Source of the DNA: Nonomuraea gerenzanensis
GTDB taxonomy: Bacteria > Actinomycetota > Actinomycetes > Streptosporangiales > Streptosporangiaceae
Direction of reading: 5' to 3'
Assembly: GCF_020215645.1 (NCBI RefSeq)
Contig: NZ_CP084058.1
Span: 11,772,501 to 11,836,500 of the forward strand
Length of the DNA stretch: 64,000 bases
A program made the translations under genes and the position numbers. Below are positions 17,907 to 25,847 of this stretch, piece after piece (position 1 is the first letter of the stretch; the number at the start of each line of letters is the position of its first letter). Below the pieces are notes generated by a model, which searched no databases, was not told the origin of the DNA, and saw nothing but the letters and a program-made list of their open reading frames with translations.

Positions 17907-18377
17907 ATGTTCAAGAAGATCGCGACCGGTCTCGCCGCTGTCGCCGCGACCACCGCCGTTGCCCTGGCGATGCCGGCCTCGGCCCAGGCGAGCTCGTACG
18001 ACTACGCCGACGACTGGGGCCCCGTCTACGCCAAGCACGGCCTGGCCAAGGCGCAGGGCTGGATCGGTGTCGACTGGGACCACCACGGCGAGTCGAACGA
18101 GGTCAAGGTCAGGGGCAGGCTGTTCGACCGCGACGCGCGTACCTATGAAGAGGGCGGCAAGTGCGCGTACGTCCAGTTCGAGGCCAGCGACTTCGACCAC
18201 GAGTGGTCCCCCGTCTACGCCAAGAAGTACTGCGGCTACCCCGGCTACAAGAAGTTCGGCTTCGAGGAGCACGACGTCTTCAGCCTGCGCGTGAAGGTCT
18301 GCCAGGTCGGCCCGCACGGGGGTTACCCCAAGAAGTGCGGTCCCTGGGAGTACCTCTACACCGCCGAGAGCGAGTGA
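17907..18377 (+). CDS. Secreted protein of unknown function
   Basis: 156 residues from ATG 17907, with GAGGAG 6 nt upstream. The signal peptide MFKKIATGLAAVAATTAVALA ends PASAQA. The mature domain is rich in Tyr, Trp and Lys, with repeated Asp/His pairs (DWDHHGE, DFDHEW), a twice-used segment W.PVYAK (GPVYAKHG and SPVYAKKY) and four Cys that could form two disulfides. I do not recognise a family; a small beta-sandwich is likely from the alternation. It has its own leader with a 19-bp direct repeat and a strong terminator, so it is a single-gene insertion in the cofactor/lysS neighbourhood. Confidence 0.85.
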   Translation: MFKKIATGLAAVAATTAVALAMPASAQASSYDYADDWGPVYAKHGLAKAQGWIGVDWDHHGESNEVKVRGRLFDRDARTYEEGGKCAYVQFEASDFDHEWSPVYAKKYCGYPGYKKFGFEEHDVFSLRVKVCQVGPHGGYPKKCGPWEYLYTAESE

Positions 18378-18383
18378 CCTAGA

Positions 18384-18424
18384 AGAAGGAACGGCCCCCG
18401 CGTGTCGCGGGGGCCGTTCCTTCT
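18384..18424. terminator. Strong bidirectional terminator
   Basis: Perfect 19-bp stem AGAAGGAACGGCCCCCGCG with its complement at 18406-18424, loop TGT, between the convergent secreted-protein and coaX genes. TTCT/AGAA ends give weak U-tracts on both strands. Confidence 0.95.
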
Positions 18425-18425
18425 G

Positions 18426-19208
18426 TCATGAGGCGTTGCGGTGGTAGACCAGCCGGAGCCCGATGAGGGTGAGCCACGGCTCGTGCACGTCGATCGAGCG
18501 GGACTCGCCCACCACCAGGGCGGCGTGCCCGCCGGTGGCCACCACGGTGACGTCGTCGGGGTCGTCGGCCAGCTCGGCCGCCATGCGCTCGACGATGCCG
18601 TCCACCTGGCCGGCGAAGCCGTAGATGATGCCCGCCTGGAGCGCCTCGACGGTGTTCTTGGCGATCACCGAGCGCGGCCTGACCAGCTCGACCTTGTGCA
18701 GCTGCGCGCCGGCGGCGGCGAGCGCGTCCACGGAGATCTCGATGCCGGGGGCGGTGACGGCGCCGACGTACTCGCCCTTGGCCGAGACCGCGTCGAAGGA
18801 GGTGGCGGTGCCGAAGTCGACGATGACGCAGGGACCGCCGTACTGGTCGATGGCGGCCAGCGCGTTCACGATGCGGTCGCTGCCGACCTCCTTGGGGTTG
18901 TCCATGCGCACGGGCACCCCGGTGCGGATGCCCGGCTCCACGATCACCGCGTTCACGTCGCCGTAGTAGCGGCGGCACATCTCGCGCATCTCGTTCAGCA
19001 CACTGGGCACGGTGGAGCAGATGGCGATGCCGTCGACGTCGGCCCCCTTCAGCAGCGGCGACTGGGCCAGCAAGCCTTGCAGGACGACTGCGATCTCGTC
19101 GGCGGTGCGGCGGGCGTCGGTGGCCAGCCTCCAGTGCTCGATGACGTCCTCGCCCTCGAACAGCCCCAGCACCGTGTGCGTGTTGCCGACGTCGATCGTG
19201 AGCAGCAT
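18426..19208 (-). CDS. coaX: Type III pantothenate kinase
   Basis: First step of coenzyme A synthesis, ATP + pantothenate to 4'-phosphopantothenate. 260 residues with the acetate/sugar-kinase fold: phosphate-1 loop MLLTIDVGNTHTVLG, PKEVGSDRIVNALAA with the pantothenate-binding Asp, phosphate-2 loop IVDFGTATSFDAV, and TGGHAAL near the end. Type III kinases need a monovalent cation and are not inhibited by CoA. ATG 19208 (preceded by GGGGG) is preferred over TTG 19211. It starts only 3 nt after the nadBC stop, so it is co-transcribed with nadBC; panC is three genes upstream on the same strand. Confidence 0.96.
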   Translation of the reverse strand: MLLTIDVGNTHTVLGLFEGEDVIEHWRLATDARRTADEIAVVLQGLLAQSPLLKGADVDGIAICSTVPSVLNEMREMCRRYYGDVNAVIVEPGIRTGVPVRMDNPKEVGSDRIVNALAAIDQYGGPCVIVDFGTATSFDAVSAKGEYVGAVTAPGIEISVDALAAAGAQLHKVELVRPRSVIAKNTVEALQAGIIYGFAGQVDGIVERMAAELADDPDDVTVVATGGHAALVVGESRSIDVHEPWLTLIGLRLVYHRNAS

Positions 19209-19211
19209 CAA

Positions 19212-21737
19212 TTACCCCCGCAGATCCAGTGCGATGTCAAGGGCCGGCGCTGAGTGCGTTAGCGCTCCCACCGCAAGGTAGTCGACGCCAGTTTCCGCCA
19301 CATCATGGGCCGATTCCAAGGTCAATCCCCCGCTCGCCTCAAGCGCAACCCTGTTTTTCGCCCGATTTTTCACGACATGTACGGCCCGAGCTGTGTCTTC
19401 GACCGTGAAGTTGTCCAGCAGGATCAGCTCGGCCCCCTCGTCCAGCACGGGGTCGAGCTGGTCGAGCCGGTCGATCTCCACCTCGATCGGCAGGTCCGGG
19501 TAGCGCTCCCTGACCGCCCTGAACGCCTCGGCCACGCCCCCGGCGGCCACCACGTGGTTGTCCTTGATCAGCGCGGCGTCCGACAGCGACATCCGGTGGT
19601 TGACGCCGCCGCCGCAGCGTACCGCGTACTTCTCCAGGGCCCGCAGCCCCGGCAGCGTCTTGCGGCTGTCGCGCACGCGGGCGGTGGTGCCGCTGATCGC
19701 CTCGACCCAGCGGGCGGTCAGCGTGGCCACCCCGGACAGGTGGGTGAGCAGGTTGAGGGCGGTGCGCTCGGCCGTCAGCAGGGCGCGCACCGGGCCCTCG
19801 ACGGTCATCAGCACGTCGCCGGCCCTGACCTGCTCGCCGTCCTTGGCCACGCGCTCGGCGCGGGCCGCGCCCAGCCGGACGAACACCGCCTCCGCCACCG
19901 CCAGCCCGGCCACGACGCCGTCCTTGCGGGCCACCACGTCGGCGACCGAGCGCTGGCCGGCGGGGATGGTGGCCAGGCTCGTGACGTCGCCCGCCTCCTG
20001 CAGGTCCTCGGCGAGCGCCCGGCCGATCAGCGCGTCCACCTCGGCCGGGTCCAGCCCGGCGGCGGTCAGCTCGTGCGCCAGGCGCGACGGCATCGTGTCG
20101 CCGTGCGGCGTGTAGGTCATGCGCGTGCCCTCCTCGGTCAGGGTCACGTCGAGGTGACCCAGCCATTCGTTGTCGTCGCGGGTCTCGTGGTCCTCGCGCC
20201 AGTGTGAACCGCGCGTCTCCAGCCGGGCCGCCGCCGCGCCGGTGAGGACGGTGGCCACGGTGAGCAGGTTCGTGGCCTCCCAGGACTCGGTGCGGGGCGG
20301 CACCCGGACCGGGGTCCAGCGGGCGTCGCGCAGCGCCCTGGCGGTGGCCATCAGCGACTCGCGGCTGCGCAGCACGCTCGCCCCCGTGCTCATGTGAGCC
20401 TGGATCCGCGGCCTGACCCGGGGGTCCACCAGCCCGTCCACGGCCGTGTTCGGCACCGGCTCGCCCGGCGCGGGGCATACGGCGTGGATGTCCTCGGCGA
20501 TGCGCTCGGCGAAGACCAGTCCTTCGAGCAGGGAGTTGGAGGCCAGCCGGTTGGCGCCGTGCACGCCGGTGCAGGCGACCTCGCCGCAGGCGTACAGGCC
20601 GTCGATGGAGGTGCGGCCGCGCAGGTCCGTACGGACGCCGCCGCTGGCGTAGTGGGCGGCGGGCGAGACCGGGATGGGCTGCGTGGCCGGGTCGATGCCG
20701 TGCTCGCGGCAGACCGCGTAGATCGTCGGGAAGCGCGACTCCCACTTGTCGCGGCCGAAGTGCCGGCCGTCCAGGTAGACGTGGTCGCGCCCGGTCTCGC
20801 GGATCACGCGCATGATGGCCTTGGCCACCACGTCGCGCGGCGCCAGGTCGGCCAGCTCGTGCACGCCCGCCATGAACCGGTTGCCCTCATGGTCGGTCAG
20901 GTAGGCGCCCTCGCCCCTGACCGCCTCCGAGATCAGCGGCTGCTGGCCGGTCGAGGACTCACCGAGCCACAGCACGGTCGGGTGGAACTGCACGAACTCG
21001 ATGTCCCGCACCACGGCTCCGGCCCGCAGGGCGAGTGCCACTCCGTCACCGGTGGAGACGGCCGGGTTGGTGGTGGCCGCGTAGATCTGGCCCATGCCGC
21101 CGGTGGCCAGCACCACCGCCCTGGCCCGCACCGCGCCGACGCCGTCACGCGCGCCCTCGCCCATGACGTGCAGCGTCACTCCCCTGGCCCGGCCCCTGGC
21201 GTCCTTGAGCAGGTCGAGCACGAGCGCGTGCTCGATCACCTCGATCCGGCCGGCCCTGACCGCCTCGACGAGCGCCCGCTGCACCTCCGCGCCGGTGGCG
21301 TCGCCGCCCGCGTGCACGATCCTGTGCCGCCGGTGCCCGCCCTCCCTGGTGAGCTGGAGCTCCCCGTCGGAGGTGCGGTCGAAGCGGGCGCCCCGCTCCA
21401 TGAGCCGCCGGACCGCGCCGGGGCCCTCGGTCACCAGCGTGCGCACCGCCCGCACGTCGCACAGCCCCACTCCGGCGACCAGCGTGTCGTTCAGATGCTC
21501 CTCGGGGGTGTCGCGGGGGTCGAGCACGGCCGCGATGCCGCCCTGGGCCCAGCGGGTGGAGCCCGCCTCCAGCACGTCCTTGGTGACGACCAGGACCTTG
21601 GCCGTGGGCTCCAGCTCGGCGTAGTGCAGGGCCACGGTCAGGCCCGCGACGCCGGAGCCCACGACGACCACGTCCGCCTCGACGGTCCAGCCGGGCTCCG
21701 GCGCGGTCAGACGCAGGGGGATCACCGGTGCGCTCAT
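19212..21737 (-). CDS. nadB/nadC: Fused L-aspartate oxidase / nicotinate-nucleotide pyrophosphorylase (NadB-NadC)
   Basis: One uninterrupted 841-residue frame carrying two NAD-synthesis enzymes. Residues 1 to about 545 are NadB (flavoprotein making iminoaspartate): VVVVGSGVAGLTVALHYAE, RWAQGGIAAVLD, HAGGDATGAEVQRAL and GLYACGEVACTGVHGANRLA. Residues from about 549 (MPSRLAHELTAAGLDP) are NadC (quinolinate to NaMN): VRDSRKTLPGLRALEKYAV, GGGVNHRMSLSDAALIKDNH and EASGGL. Each part is full length. There is no stop, frameshift or ribosome site at the internal ATG (20093), so translation as a fusion is the simplest reading. nadA is not in the window. ATG 21737 follows GAGGAG. Two palindromic operators overlap the promoter. 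Confidence 0.95.
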   Translation of the reverse strand: MSAPVIPLRLTAPEPGWTVEADVVVVGSGVAGLTVALHYAELEPTAKVLVVTKDVLEAGSTRWAQGGIAAVLDPRDTPEEHLNDTLVAGVGLCDVRAVRTLVTEGPGAVRRLMERGARFDRTSDGELQLTREGGHRRHRIVHAGGDATGAEVQRALVEAVRAGRIEVIEHALVLDLLKDARGRARGVTLHVMGEGARDGVGAVRARAVVLATGGMGQIYAATTNPAVSTGDGVALALRAGAVVRDIEFVQFHPTVLWLGESSTGQQPLISEAVRGEGAYLTDHEGNRFMAGVHELADLAPRDVVAKAIMRVIRETGRDHVYLDGRHFGRDKWESRFPTIYAVCREHGIDPATQPIPVSPAAHYASGGVRTDLRGRTSIDGLYACGEVACTGVHGANRLASNSLLEGLVFAERIAEDIHAVCPAPGEPVPNTAVDGLVDPRVRPRIQAHMSTGASVLRSRESLMATARALRDARWTPVRVPPRTESWEATNLLTVATVLTGAAAARLETRGSHWREDHETRDDNEWLGHLDVTLTEEGTRMTYTPHGDTMPSRLAHELTAAGLDPAEVDALIGRALAEDLQEAGDVTSLATIPAGQRSVADVVARKDGVVAGLAVAEAVFVRLGAARAERVAKDGEQVRAGDVLMTVEGPVRALLTAERTALNLLTHLSGVATLTARWVEAISGTTARVRDSRKTLPGLRALEKYAVRCGGGVNHRMSLSDAALIKDNHVVAAGGVAEAFRAVRERYPDLPIEVEIDRLDQLDPVLDEGAELILLDNFTVEDTARAVHVVKNRAKNRVALEASGGLTLESAHDVAETGVDYLAVGALTHSAPALDIALDLRG

Positions 21738-21761
21738 GGGGGTCTCCTCACTGAGGCGATC

Positions 21762-21776
21762 TCGTCAAGATGACGA
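21762..21776. promoter_or_regulatory. NrtR-like palindromic operator 1 of nadBC
   Basis: TCGTCA-AGA-TGACGA, a perfect 6-bp inverted repeat, continuing TAAT. It lies 25 bp upstream of the nadBC start, just after the predicted -10. Its centre is 37 bp from that of the second copy. Confidence 0.7.
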
Positions 21777-21805
21777 TAATCGCCCGGAGCGGCGATATTC
21801 GTCAA
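21776..21805 (-). promoter_or_regulatory. nadBC promoter
   Basis: On the minus strand TTGACG (21805-21800), an 18-bp spacer and GATTAT (21781-21776). The -35 lies inside operator 2 and the -10 touches operator 1, so binding at either site should block RNA polymerase. Confidence 0.6.
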
Positions 21806-21813
21806 TATGACGA
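21799..21813. promoter_or_regulatory. NrtR-like palindromic operator 2 of nadBC
   Basis: TCGTCA-ATA-TGACGA, a perfect inverted repeat that differs from operator 1 only in the centre and flanks. It covers the -35 element. The type resembles NAD-pathway operators of the Nudix-related repressor NrtR in actinobacteria, from memory of that family. Confidence 0.7.
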
Positions 21814-21850
21814 TAACGCCTGGAGTGACAGGAACATGCCCCGGGGGTGC

Positions 21851-22357
21851 TCAGGGGCTCCCGGTCTTCTTGATGAACGCCTCGTAATCGGCGAACGGCT
21901 CCAGCCCCATGGCCCGGCGGCGCTCGTCCAGCAGGTCGGGATCCTCGATCGGCATGGGCTCCAGGCCGTCGCCGCCGTTGTGGAACTGGGTGCCGTAGAG
22001 CTGGGGCCGGCCGGAGCGCACGCGGACGCGGTCCACGAGGTAGGCGAAGTCGTGCGGGGAGGCCTCGTCCGAGTCCACCGCGTCGGCCATCAGCTCGTGG
22101 AACAGGCGCTGCACGGCCCGCGAGGTCGCGTGCTGCGCCAGCAGCCAGGCCGCGCGCGCCGCCCGCTCCCCCACCTGGGAGATCAGCGGCCAGCCCCGGG
22201 TGGCGACGACGGAGTAGAGCCAGGCGGTGTTGCCCTCGTCGAGGCGCTGCAGGCGCGCGAGCCTCTTGTCGCCGGGGAAGCCCTTGGCCGGGTCACGCAT
22301 GGCCTGGTCCATCTCCATGCGCCGGAGCAGTTCGTCCCGCAGCTCCTCATCCGTCAT
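21851..22357 (-). CDS. DUF6624-family protein
   Basis: 168 residues, cytosolic, no signal peptide. It starts MTDEELRDELLRRMEMDQAMR and contains NTAWLYSVVATRGWPLISQVGERAARAAWLLAQHA and RSGRPQLYGTQFHNGGDG, the recognisable core of DUF6624 proteins, whose activity is not known. It lies 19 bp after panC and about 110 bp before nadBC on the same strand; the nadBC promoter and operators fall in that second gap, so it is probably the last gene of the DUF2520-panC unit. No catalytic motif identified. Confidence 0.82.
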   Translation of the reverse strand: MTDEELRDELLRRMEMDQAMRDPAKGFPGDKRLARLQRLDEGNTAWLYSVVATRGWPLISQVGERAARAAWLLAQHATSRAVQRLFHELMADAVDSDEASPHDFAYLVDRVRVRSGRPQLYGTQFHNGGDGLEPMPIEDPDLLDERRRAMGLEPFADYEAFIKKTGSP

Positions 22358-22376
22358 GCACCGACGGTAAACCGCC

Positions 22377-23213
22377 TCAGGCGGGATTCAAGGTGAGGGT
22401 GACGTTGTCGATCAGCCGGGTGCTGCCCACCCTGGCCGCCACCGCGAGCACGGCCAGGCCCTCGTAGCTGTCGCTCACCTCGGCGAACGTGGCCGGGTCG
22501 ACCAGGGCCAGGTAGTCGACATCGAGCTCGGGGCCGGCCTCGTCGAGCACCGCGCGCGCGGTCCGCCGGATCTCGTCCGGGGTGAGCCGGGCCGCGCCCG
22601 CCCTCAGGGCCCGCGAGAGTGCCAGCGCCACCCGGCGGTCGCCGTCGGACAGGTAGCGGTTGCGGCTGGACAGGGCCAGGCCGTCGGGCTCGCGGACGGT
22701 CGGCGCGCCCAGGATCTCGATCGGCAGGTCGAGGTCGGCGACCATGCGGCGGATCAGGGCGAGCTGCTGGGCGTCCTTCTGGCCGAACACCGCCAGGTCG
22801 GGCTGCACCAGGTTGAACAGCTTGAGCACCACCGTGAGCACGCCGTCGAAGTGCCCCGGCCGGAAGGCGCCCTCGACGATCCGGCCCATCTCGCCGGCGG
22901 AGACGCTCACCTGGCGGTCGGCGGCGTACATGTCCTCGGGCGCGGGATGGAAGACGACCTCCACGCCTTCGGCCCGGCACACATCAAGATCGGCCTCAAA
23001 TGTACGTGGATAACGCGAAAAATCCTCGTTAGGCCCGAATTGGAGGGGATTGACGAAAATGCTGACCACCACCTGATCGGCGCGCACCCGGGCCTGCCTG
23101 ATCAGCGACCGGTGGCCCTCGTGGAGCGCCCCCATGGTCGGCACCAGCGCCACCGTGCCGGCACGGCGTGCCTTGACCAGGTCTTCCCGGCCCTTGGCGA
23201 CGATCAGCTCCAT
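22377..23213 (-). CDS. panC: Pantothenate synthetase
   Basis: Joins pantoate and beta-alanine using ATP. 278 residues with the nucleotidyl-transferase signature PTMGALHEGHRSLIRQAR (HxGH in HEGH), FVNPLQFGPNEDFSRYPR, FGQKDAQQLALIRRM, and LSSRNRYLS as the KMSKS-equivalent loop. ATG 23213 starts the canonical MELIV. It follows the DUF2520 gene by 22 bp, so the two form an operon feeding the CoA pathway completed by coaX nearby. panD and panB are not in the window. Confidence 0.97.
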   Translation of the reverse strand: MELIVAKGREDLVKARRAGTVALVPTMGALHEGHRSLIRQARVRADQVVVSIFVNPLQFGPNEDFSRYPRTFEADLDVCRAEGVEVVFHPAPEDMYAADRQVSVSAGEMGRIVEGAFRPGHFDGVLTVVLKLFNLVQPDLAVFGQKDAQQLALIRRMVADLDLPIEILGAPTVREPDGLALSSRNRYLSDGDRRVALALSRALRAGAARLTPDEIRRTARAVLDEAGPELDVDYLALVDPATFAEVSDSYEGLAVLAVAARVGSTRLIDNVTLTLNPA

Positions 23214-23235
23214 AACAGCCCTCCCAACGCGACGG

Positions 23236-24126
23236 TCAGGTCCATATATTGCCCCCCAGTGCGTCGAGCAGCCGCTCCGCCTCCTCCGGTTTGAGCAACC
23301 CCGCAGCCAGCGCCCGGTCCGCGGTCAGCCGGGCCAGCGCGACGTAGGCGTCGGCCGCCTCGGGAGCGGCCAGGATGAGCGCGTCGACGTGCTTGCGCAC
23401 GGTGCCCGCGTCGCCGCGGACGACCGGGCCGGTCAGGCCGGCGATGCCCAGCCGCAGCACGTTGTCGAGCGCCGCGCCCAGCAGCGGGCCCAGCATGCGG
23501 CCCGGATGCTCGACCCCGATGCCGCGCAGCAGGTCGGAGGACTCGGCGATGAGCGTGACCATGTGGTTGGCCGCGTTGGCGAGGGCCGCGTGGTAGAGCG
23601 GGCGGTCGGCGTCGGCGATCCACACCGGCTCGCCGCCCATCTCGATCACCAGCGCCTCGGCGACGGGCCGCAGCAGCTCGGGGGCCGTGACGCCGTAGGA
23701 GATGCCGGTGAGCTTGTTGAGGTCGTCGTCCCTGCCCGTGAACGTCATCACCGGGTGCAGGGCGAGCGGCAGCGCACCCGCCTCGGCCGCCGGGTCGAGC
23801 ACCGACAGCCCGTACGCGCCGCTGGTGTGCACCAGCATCTTGCCCTTGAGGTCGGCACCGGTGCTGGCCAGCCCGCTGACGAGGTCGGGCAGCGGGTCGT
23901 CGGGCACGGTGAGCAGGACGAGCTGGGCCGCCGCCACCACCTCGTCGGGCCGCGACAGCGTGACGCCGAGCCGGTCGGCCGCCCATCGCCGCGAGTTGTC
24001 CGACACGCCGCTGGCAGCCACCACCCTGTGCCCGGCCTGCGCCAACGCGGCGCCGAGCGCGGAGCCGACCTTGCCCGCCCCCAGCACGCCGACGGTCAGC
24101 CGTGCCGGGCGATCCCCTGCGTCCAT
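23236..24126 (-). CDS. Rossmann-fold DUF2520 protein, possible ketopantoate reductase
   Basis: 296 residues. The N-terminal NAD(P)-binding domain begins LTVGVLGAGKVGSALGAALAQ. HTSGAYGLSVL, ALHPVMTFTG and GISYGVTAPE are typical of the Rossmann-like plus DUF2520 family. The C-terminal helical DUF2520 domain includes LYHAALANAANHMVTLIAES, similar to the 6-phosphogluconate dehydrogenase/ketopantoate reductase C-terminal fold. Its place directly before panC in actinobacteria suggests it makes pantoate (a PanE substitute). That role is inference. First gene of the pan unit. Confidence 0.85.
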   Translation of the reverse strand: MDAGDRPARLTVGVLGAGKVGSALGAALAQAGHRVVAASGVSDNSRRWAADRLGVTLSRPDEVVAAAQLVLLTVPDDPLPDLVSGLASTGADLKGKMLVHTSGAYGLSVLDPAAEAGALPLALHPVMTFTGRDDDLNKLTGISYGVTAPELLRPVAEALVIEMGGEPVWIADADRPLYHAALANAANHMVTLIAESSDLLRGIGVEHPGRMLGPLLGAALDNVLRLGIAGLTGPVVRGDAGTVRKHVDALILAAPEAADAYVALARLTADRALAAGLLKPEEAERLLDALGGNIWT

Positions 24127-24288
24127 GACGTCTCACCCCTGTCGACCGTGATGGCACTGCCGACCAGCGTAACGGCCCCTCAGGGTGGTGGGCGTGACCG
24201 GTGTTTTGCCGCGCGTTGAGTTATTCGCAAAAGCGACAAGGGCATACAAACCGTGCACCCCCTGTCGGAAGAGATGAGGAGAGGGGTT

Positions 24289-24431
24289 CATCGCACGGCA
24301 GCGGGCGCCAGGTCCCGGATCGAGGCCCGACGCCCGCGCGATGCGACCTCTTGGAGGTGCGCCGATCGGTCATCCGCCGACTGACCGACCGGAGGAAGAG
24401 CCCGGGCCGACCTGCGTCGGCCCGGGCTCTT
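24289..24431. ncRNA. Candidate structured RNA: four consecutive hairpins
   Basis: Nested stem CATCGC (24289-24294) with GCGATG (24338-24343), enclosing GCGGGCG (24301-24307) with CGCCCGC (24331-24337). This is followed by ACCTC/GAGGT (24346-24358), TCGGTCA/TGACCGA (24366-24388) and the long terminator hairpin (24396-24431). No gene overlaps. Strand cannot be decided: it may be an independent small RNA or the 3' untranslated region of the chaplin mRNA. I recognise no known RNA family. Confidence 0.35.
24396..24431 (-). terminator. Terminator of the chaplin gene
   Basis: Perfect 16-bp stem AAGAGCCCGGGCCGAC/GTCGGCCCGGGCTCTT, loop CTGC, 6 nt past the chaplin stop. On the plus strand it ends in CTCTTTCCC and could also terminate a transcript coming from 24250. 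Confidence 0.85.
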
Positions 24432-24436
24432 TCCCA

Positions 24437-24667
24437 TCAGTAGTGGTGGGGAGCGTGCACGCCGGCGCCGCCCTTGCAGCCGGCCACCGCGACGCCGATG
24501 ACGGCCACGGCGTTGCCACAGATGTTGATCGGGGCAGTGATCGGGGCGACCACCTGGTTGCCGGAGATCACACCACCGCTGCCGTCGGTGATGATGTCGG
24601 CGTGCGCCGGGACCGCCAGCGACAGCATGGCGACGGCTCCGGTGACGACCAGGACCTTCTTCAGCAC
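24437..24667 (-). CDS. Short chaplin (hydrophobic aerial-hypha surface protein)
   Basis: 76 residues from GTG 24667, with AGGAG 6 nt upstream. The signal peptide LKKVLVVTGAVAMLSLAV ends PAHA. One chaplin domain follows: GSGGVISGNQVVAPI, TAPINICGNAVAVIG, VAVAGCKGG, with the two conserved Cys. The tail ends HAPHHY. Chaplins self-assemble into amyloid fibres that make hyphae and spores hydrophobic. This is the short, non-anchored type (no sortase signal). It stands alone with its own terminator. Confidence 0.95.
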   Translation of the reverse strand: MLKKVLVVTGAVAMLSLAVPAHADIITDGSGGVISGNQVVAPITAPINICGNAVAVIGVAVAGCKGGAGVHAPHHY

Positions 24668-24774
24668 GAGGGCTCCTCTCGGGTATCGCGGCACTGGGGC
24701 CGCGGGTGCATGTTCGGGAGCGGTCGGCTTCGGCCAATTGGGGGTTGGCGGAACGCTACCGCTCGGTGACAATG

Positions 24775-24787
24775 GGTAAACGTTACC
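24775..24787. promoter_or_regulatory. Inverted repeat between chaplin and MidA genes
   Basis: GGTAA-ACG-TTACC, a short perfect inverted repeat in the divergent promoter region, candidate binding site for an unknown regulator. Confidence 0.3.
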
Positions 24788-24826
24788 GCAAGGTTGCGAC
24801 CTTGAGTAGTCATACGCTGACGGTGC

Positions 24827-25822
24827 GTGCCAGTCGGAAGTCATGAGATAGTCCAGGGCATGTGGCTCACCTGGCGCGTCGCAACGGAGCGCGCGCTGTA
24901 CGGCGAGGAGGGCTTCTACCTCCGCGAACGCCCGTCAGGCCACTTCCGCACCTCGGTCAGCGCCTCGGCGGCCTTCGCCGAGGCGGTGCTGGCCCTGCTC
25001 GCGGAGGTGGACACGGACCTGGGCGGCCCAGACGTGCTCGACCTGGTCGACATCGGCGCCGGCGAGGGGGTGCTGGTGACGCAGGTGCTGGAGGCGGCCG
25101 AGCCGCGGCTGCGCGACCGGCTGCGCGTCACGGCCGTGGACCTCTCGCCCCGACCGGCGGGGCTGCCGGAGCGGATCGAGTGGTCACCGGGCCTGCCGTC
25201 GGAGATCACGGGGCTGGCCATCGCCAACGAATGGCTCGACAACGTGCCGCTCGACGTGGTCGAGCAGACCCCCGAGGGGCCCCGGCTGGTCCTGGTCGAC
25301 GCGCACACGGGCGAGGAACGCCTCGGCGGCCCGCTGCGGCCGGCCGACCGGAGCTGGCTGGAGCGGTGGTGGCCGCTCGGCCGCGTGGGCTCGCGGGCCG
25401 AGATCGGGCGGCCCCGCGACGAGGCGTGGGCGTCGGTCCTGGTACGGCTCACCAGGGGGCGAGCGATCGCCATCGATTATGCACACCCTGTGGACAACCG
25501 GCCGCTGCATGGCACGCTCACCGGCTACCGCGACGGGGCGGTCGTCGCCCCCGTACCCGACGGGACCTGCGACATCACCGCTCACGTCGCACTGGACGCG
25601 TGCGCAGAGGCGGGGCGGCGGGCCGGTGCGATATCCACAACCTTGTCCACACAGCGGGAGGCGTTGCGCGAGCTGGGGCTCACCGGGGAGCGGCCGCCGC
25701 TGGAGCTGGCCCGCTCCGATCCGCGCGGCTACCTCCGGGCCCTCGCCAGGGCCTCGGAGGAGGGCGAGCTGATCGACGCGTCGGGGCTGGGCGGCTTCGG
25801 CTGGCTCAGCCAGTCGAAATGA
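24827..25822 (+). CDS. MidA/NDUFAF7-type SAM-dependent methyltransferase
   Basis: 331 residues (DUF185 family). Start-proximal block WLTWRVATERALYGEEGFYL and GHFRTSVSASAAFAEAV; SAM-binding motif I LVDIGAGEGVLVTQVL; then AIANEWLDNVPLDVVEQ and a late GRAIAIDYAHPV. The mitochondrial homologue NDUFAF7 methylates an Arg of the NuoD homologue NDUFS2 during complex I assembly. A lone nuoD lies 4 kb downstream, so a similar role is plausible but unproven. GTG 24827 has TACGCT 8 nt upstream (leaderless layout); ATG 24860 is the alternative start. Confidence 0.87.
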   Translation: MPVGSHEIVQGMWLTWRVATERALYGEEGFYLRERPSGHFRTSVSASAAFAEAVLALLAEVDTDLGGPDVLDLVDIGAGEGVLVTQVLEAAEPRLRDRLRVTAVDLSPRPAGLPERIEWSPGLPSEITGLAIANEWLDNVPLDVVEQTPEGPRLVLVDAHTGEERLGGPLRPADRSWLERWWPLGRVGSRAEIGRPRDEAWASVLVRLTRGRAIAIDYAHPVDNRPLHGTLTGYRDGAVVAPVPDGTCDITAHVALDACAEAGRRAGAISTTLSTQREALRELGLTGERPPLELARSDPRGYLRALARASEEGELIDASGLGGFGWLSQSK

Positions 25823-25847
25823 GCACAGTCATGCGAGCCGATCACCG

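Noticed and set aside
24250..24431. 6C RNA, SRP RNA or tmRNA as explanation for the hairpin region
   Set aside because: None of the conserved sequences of these families is present.
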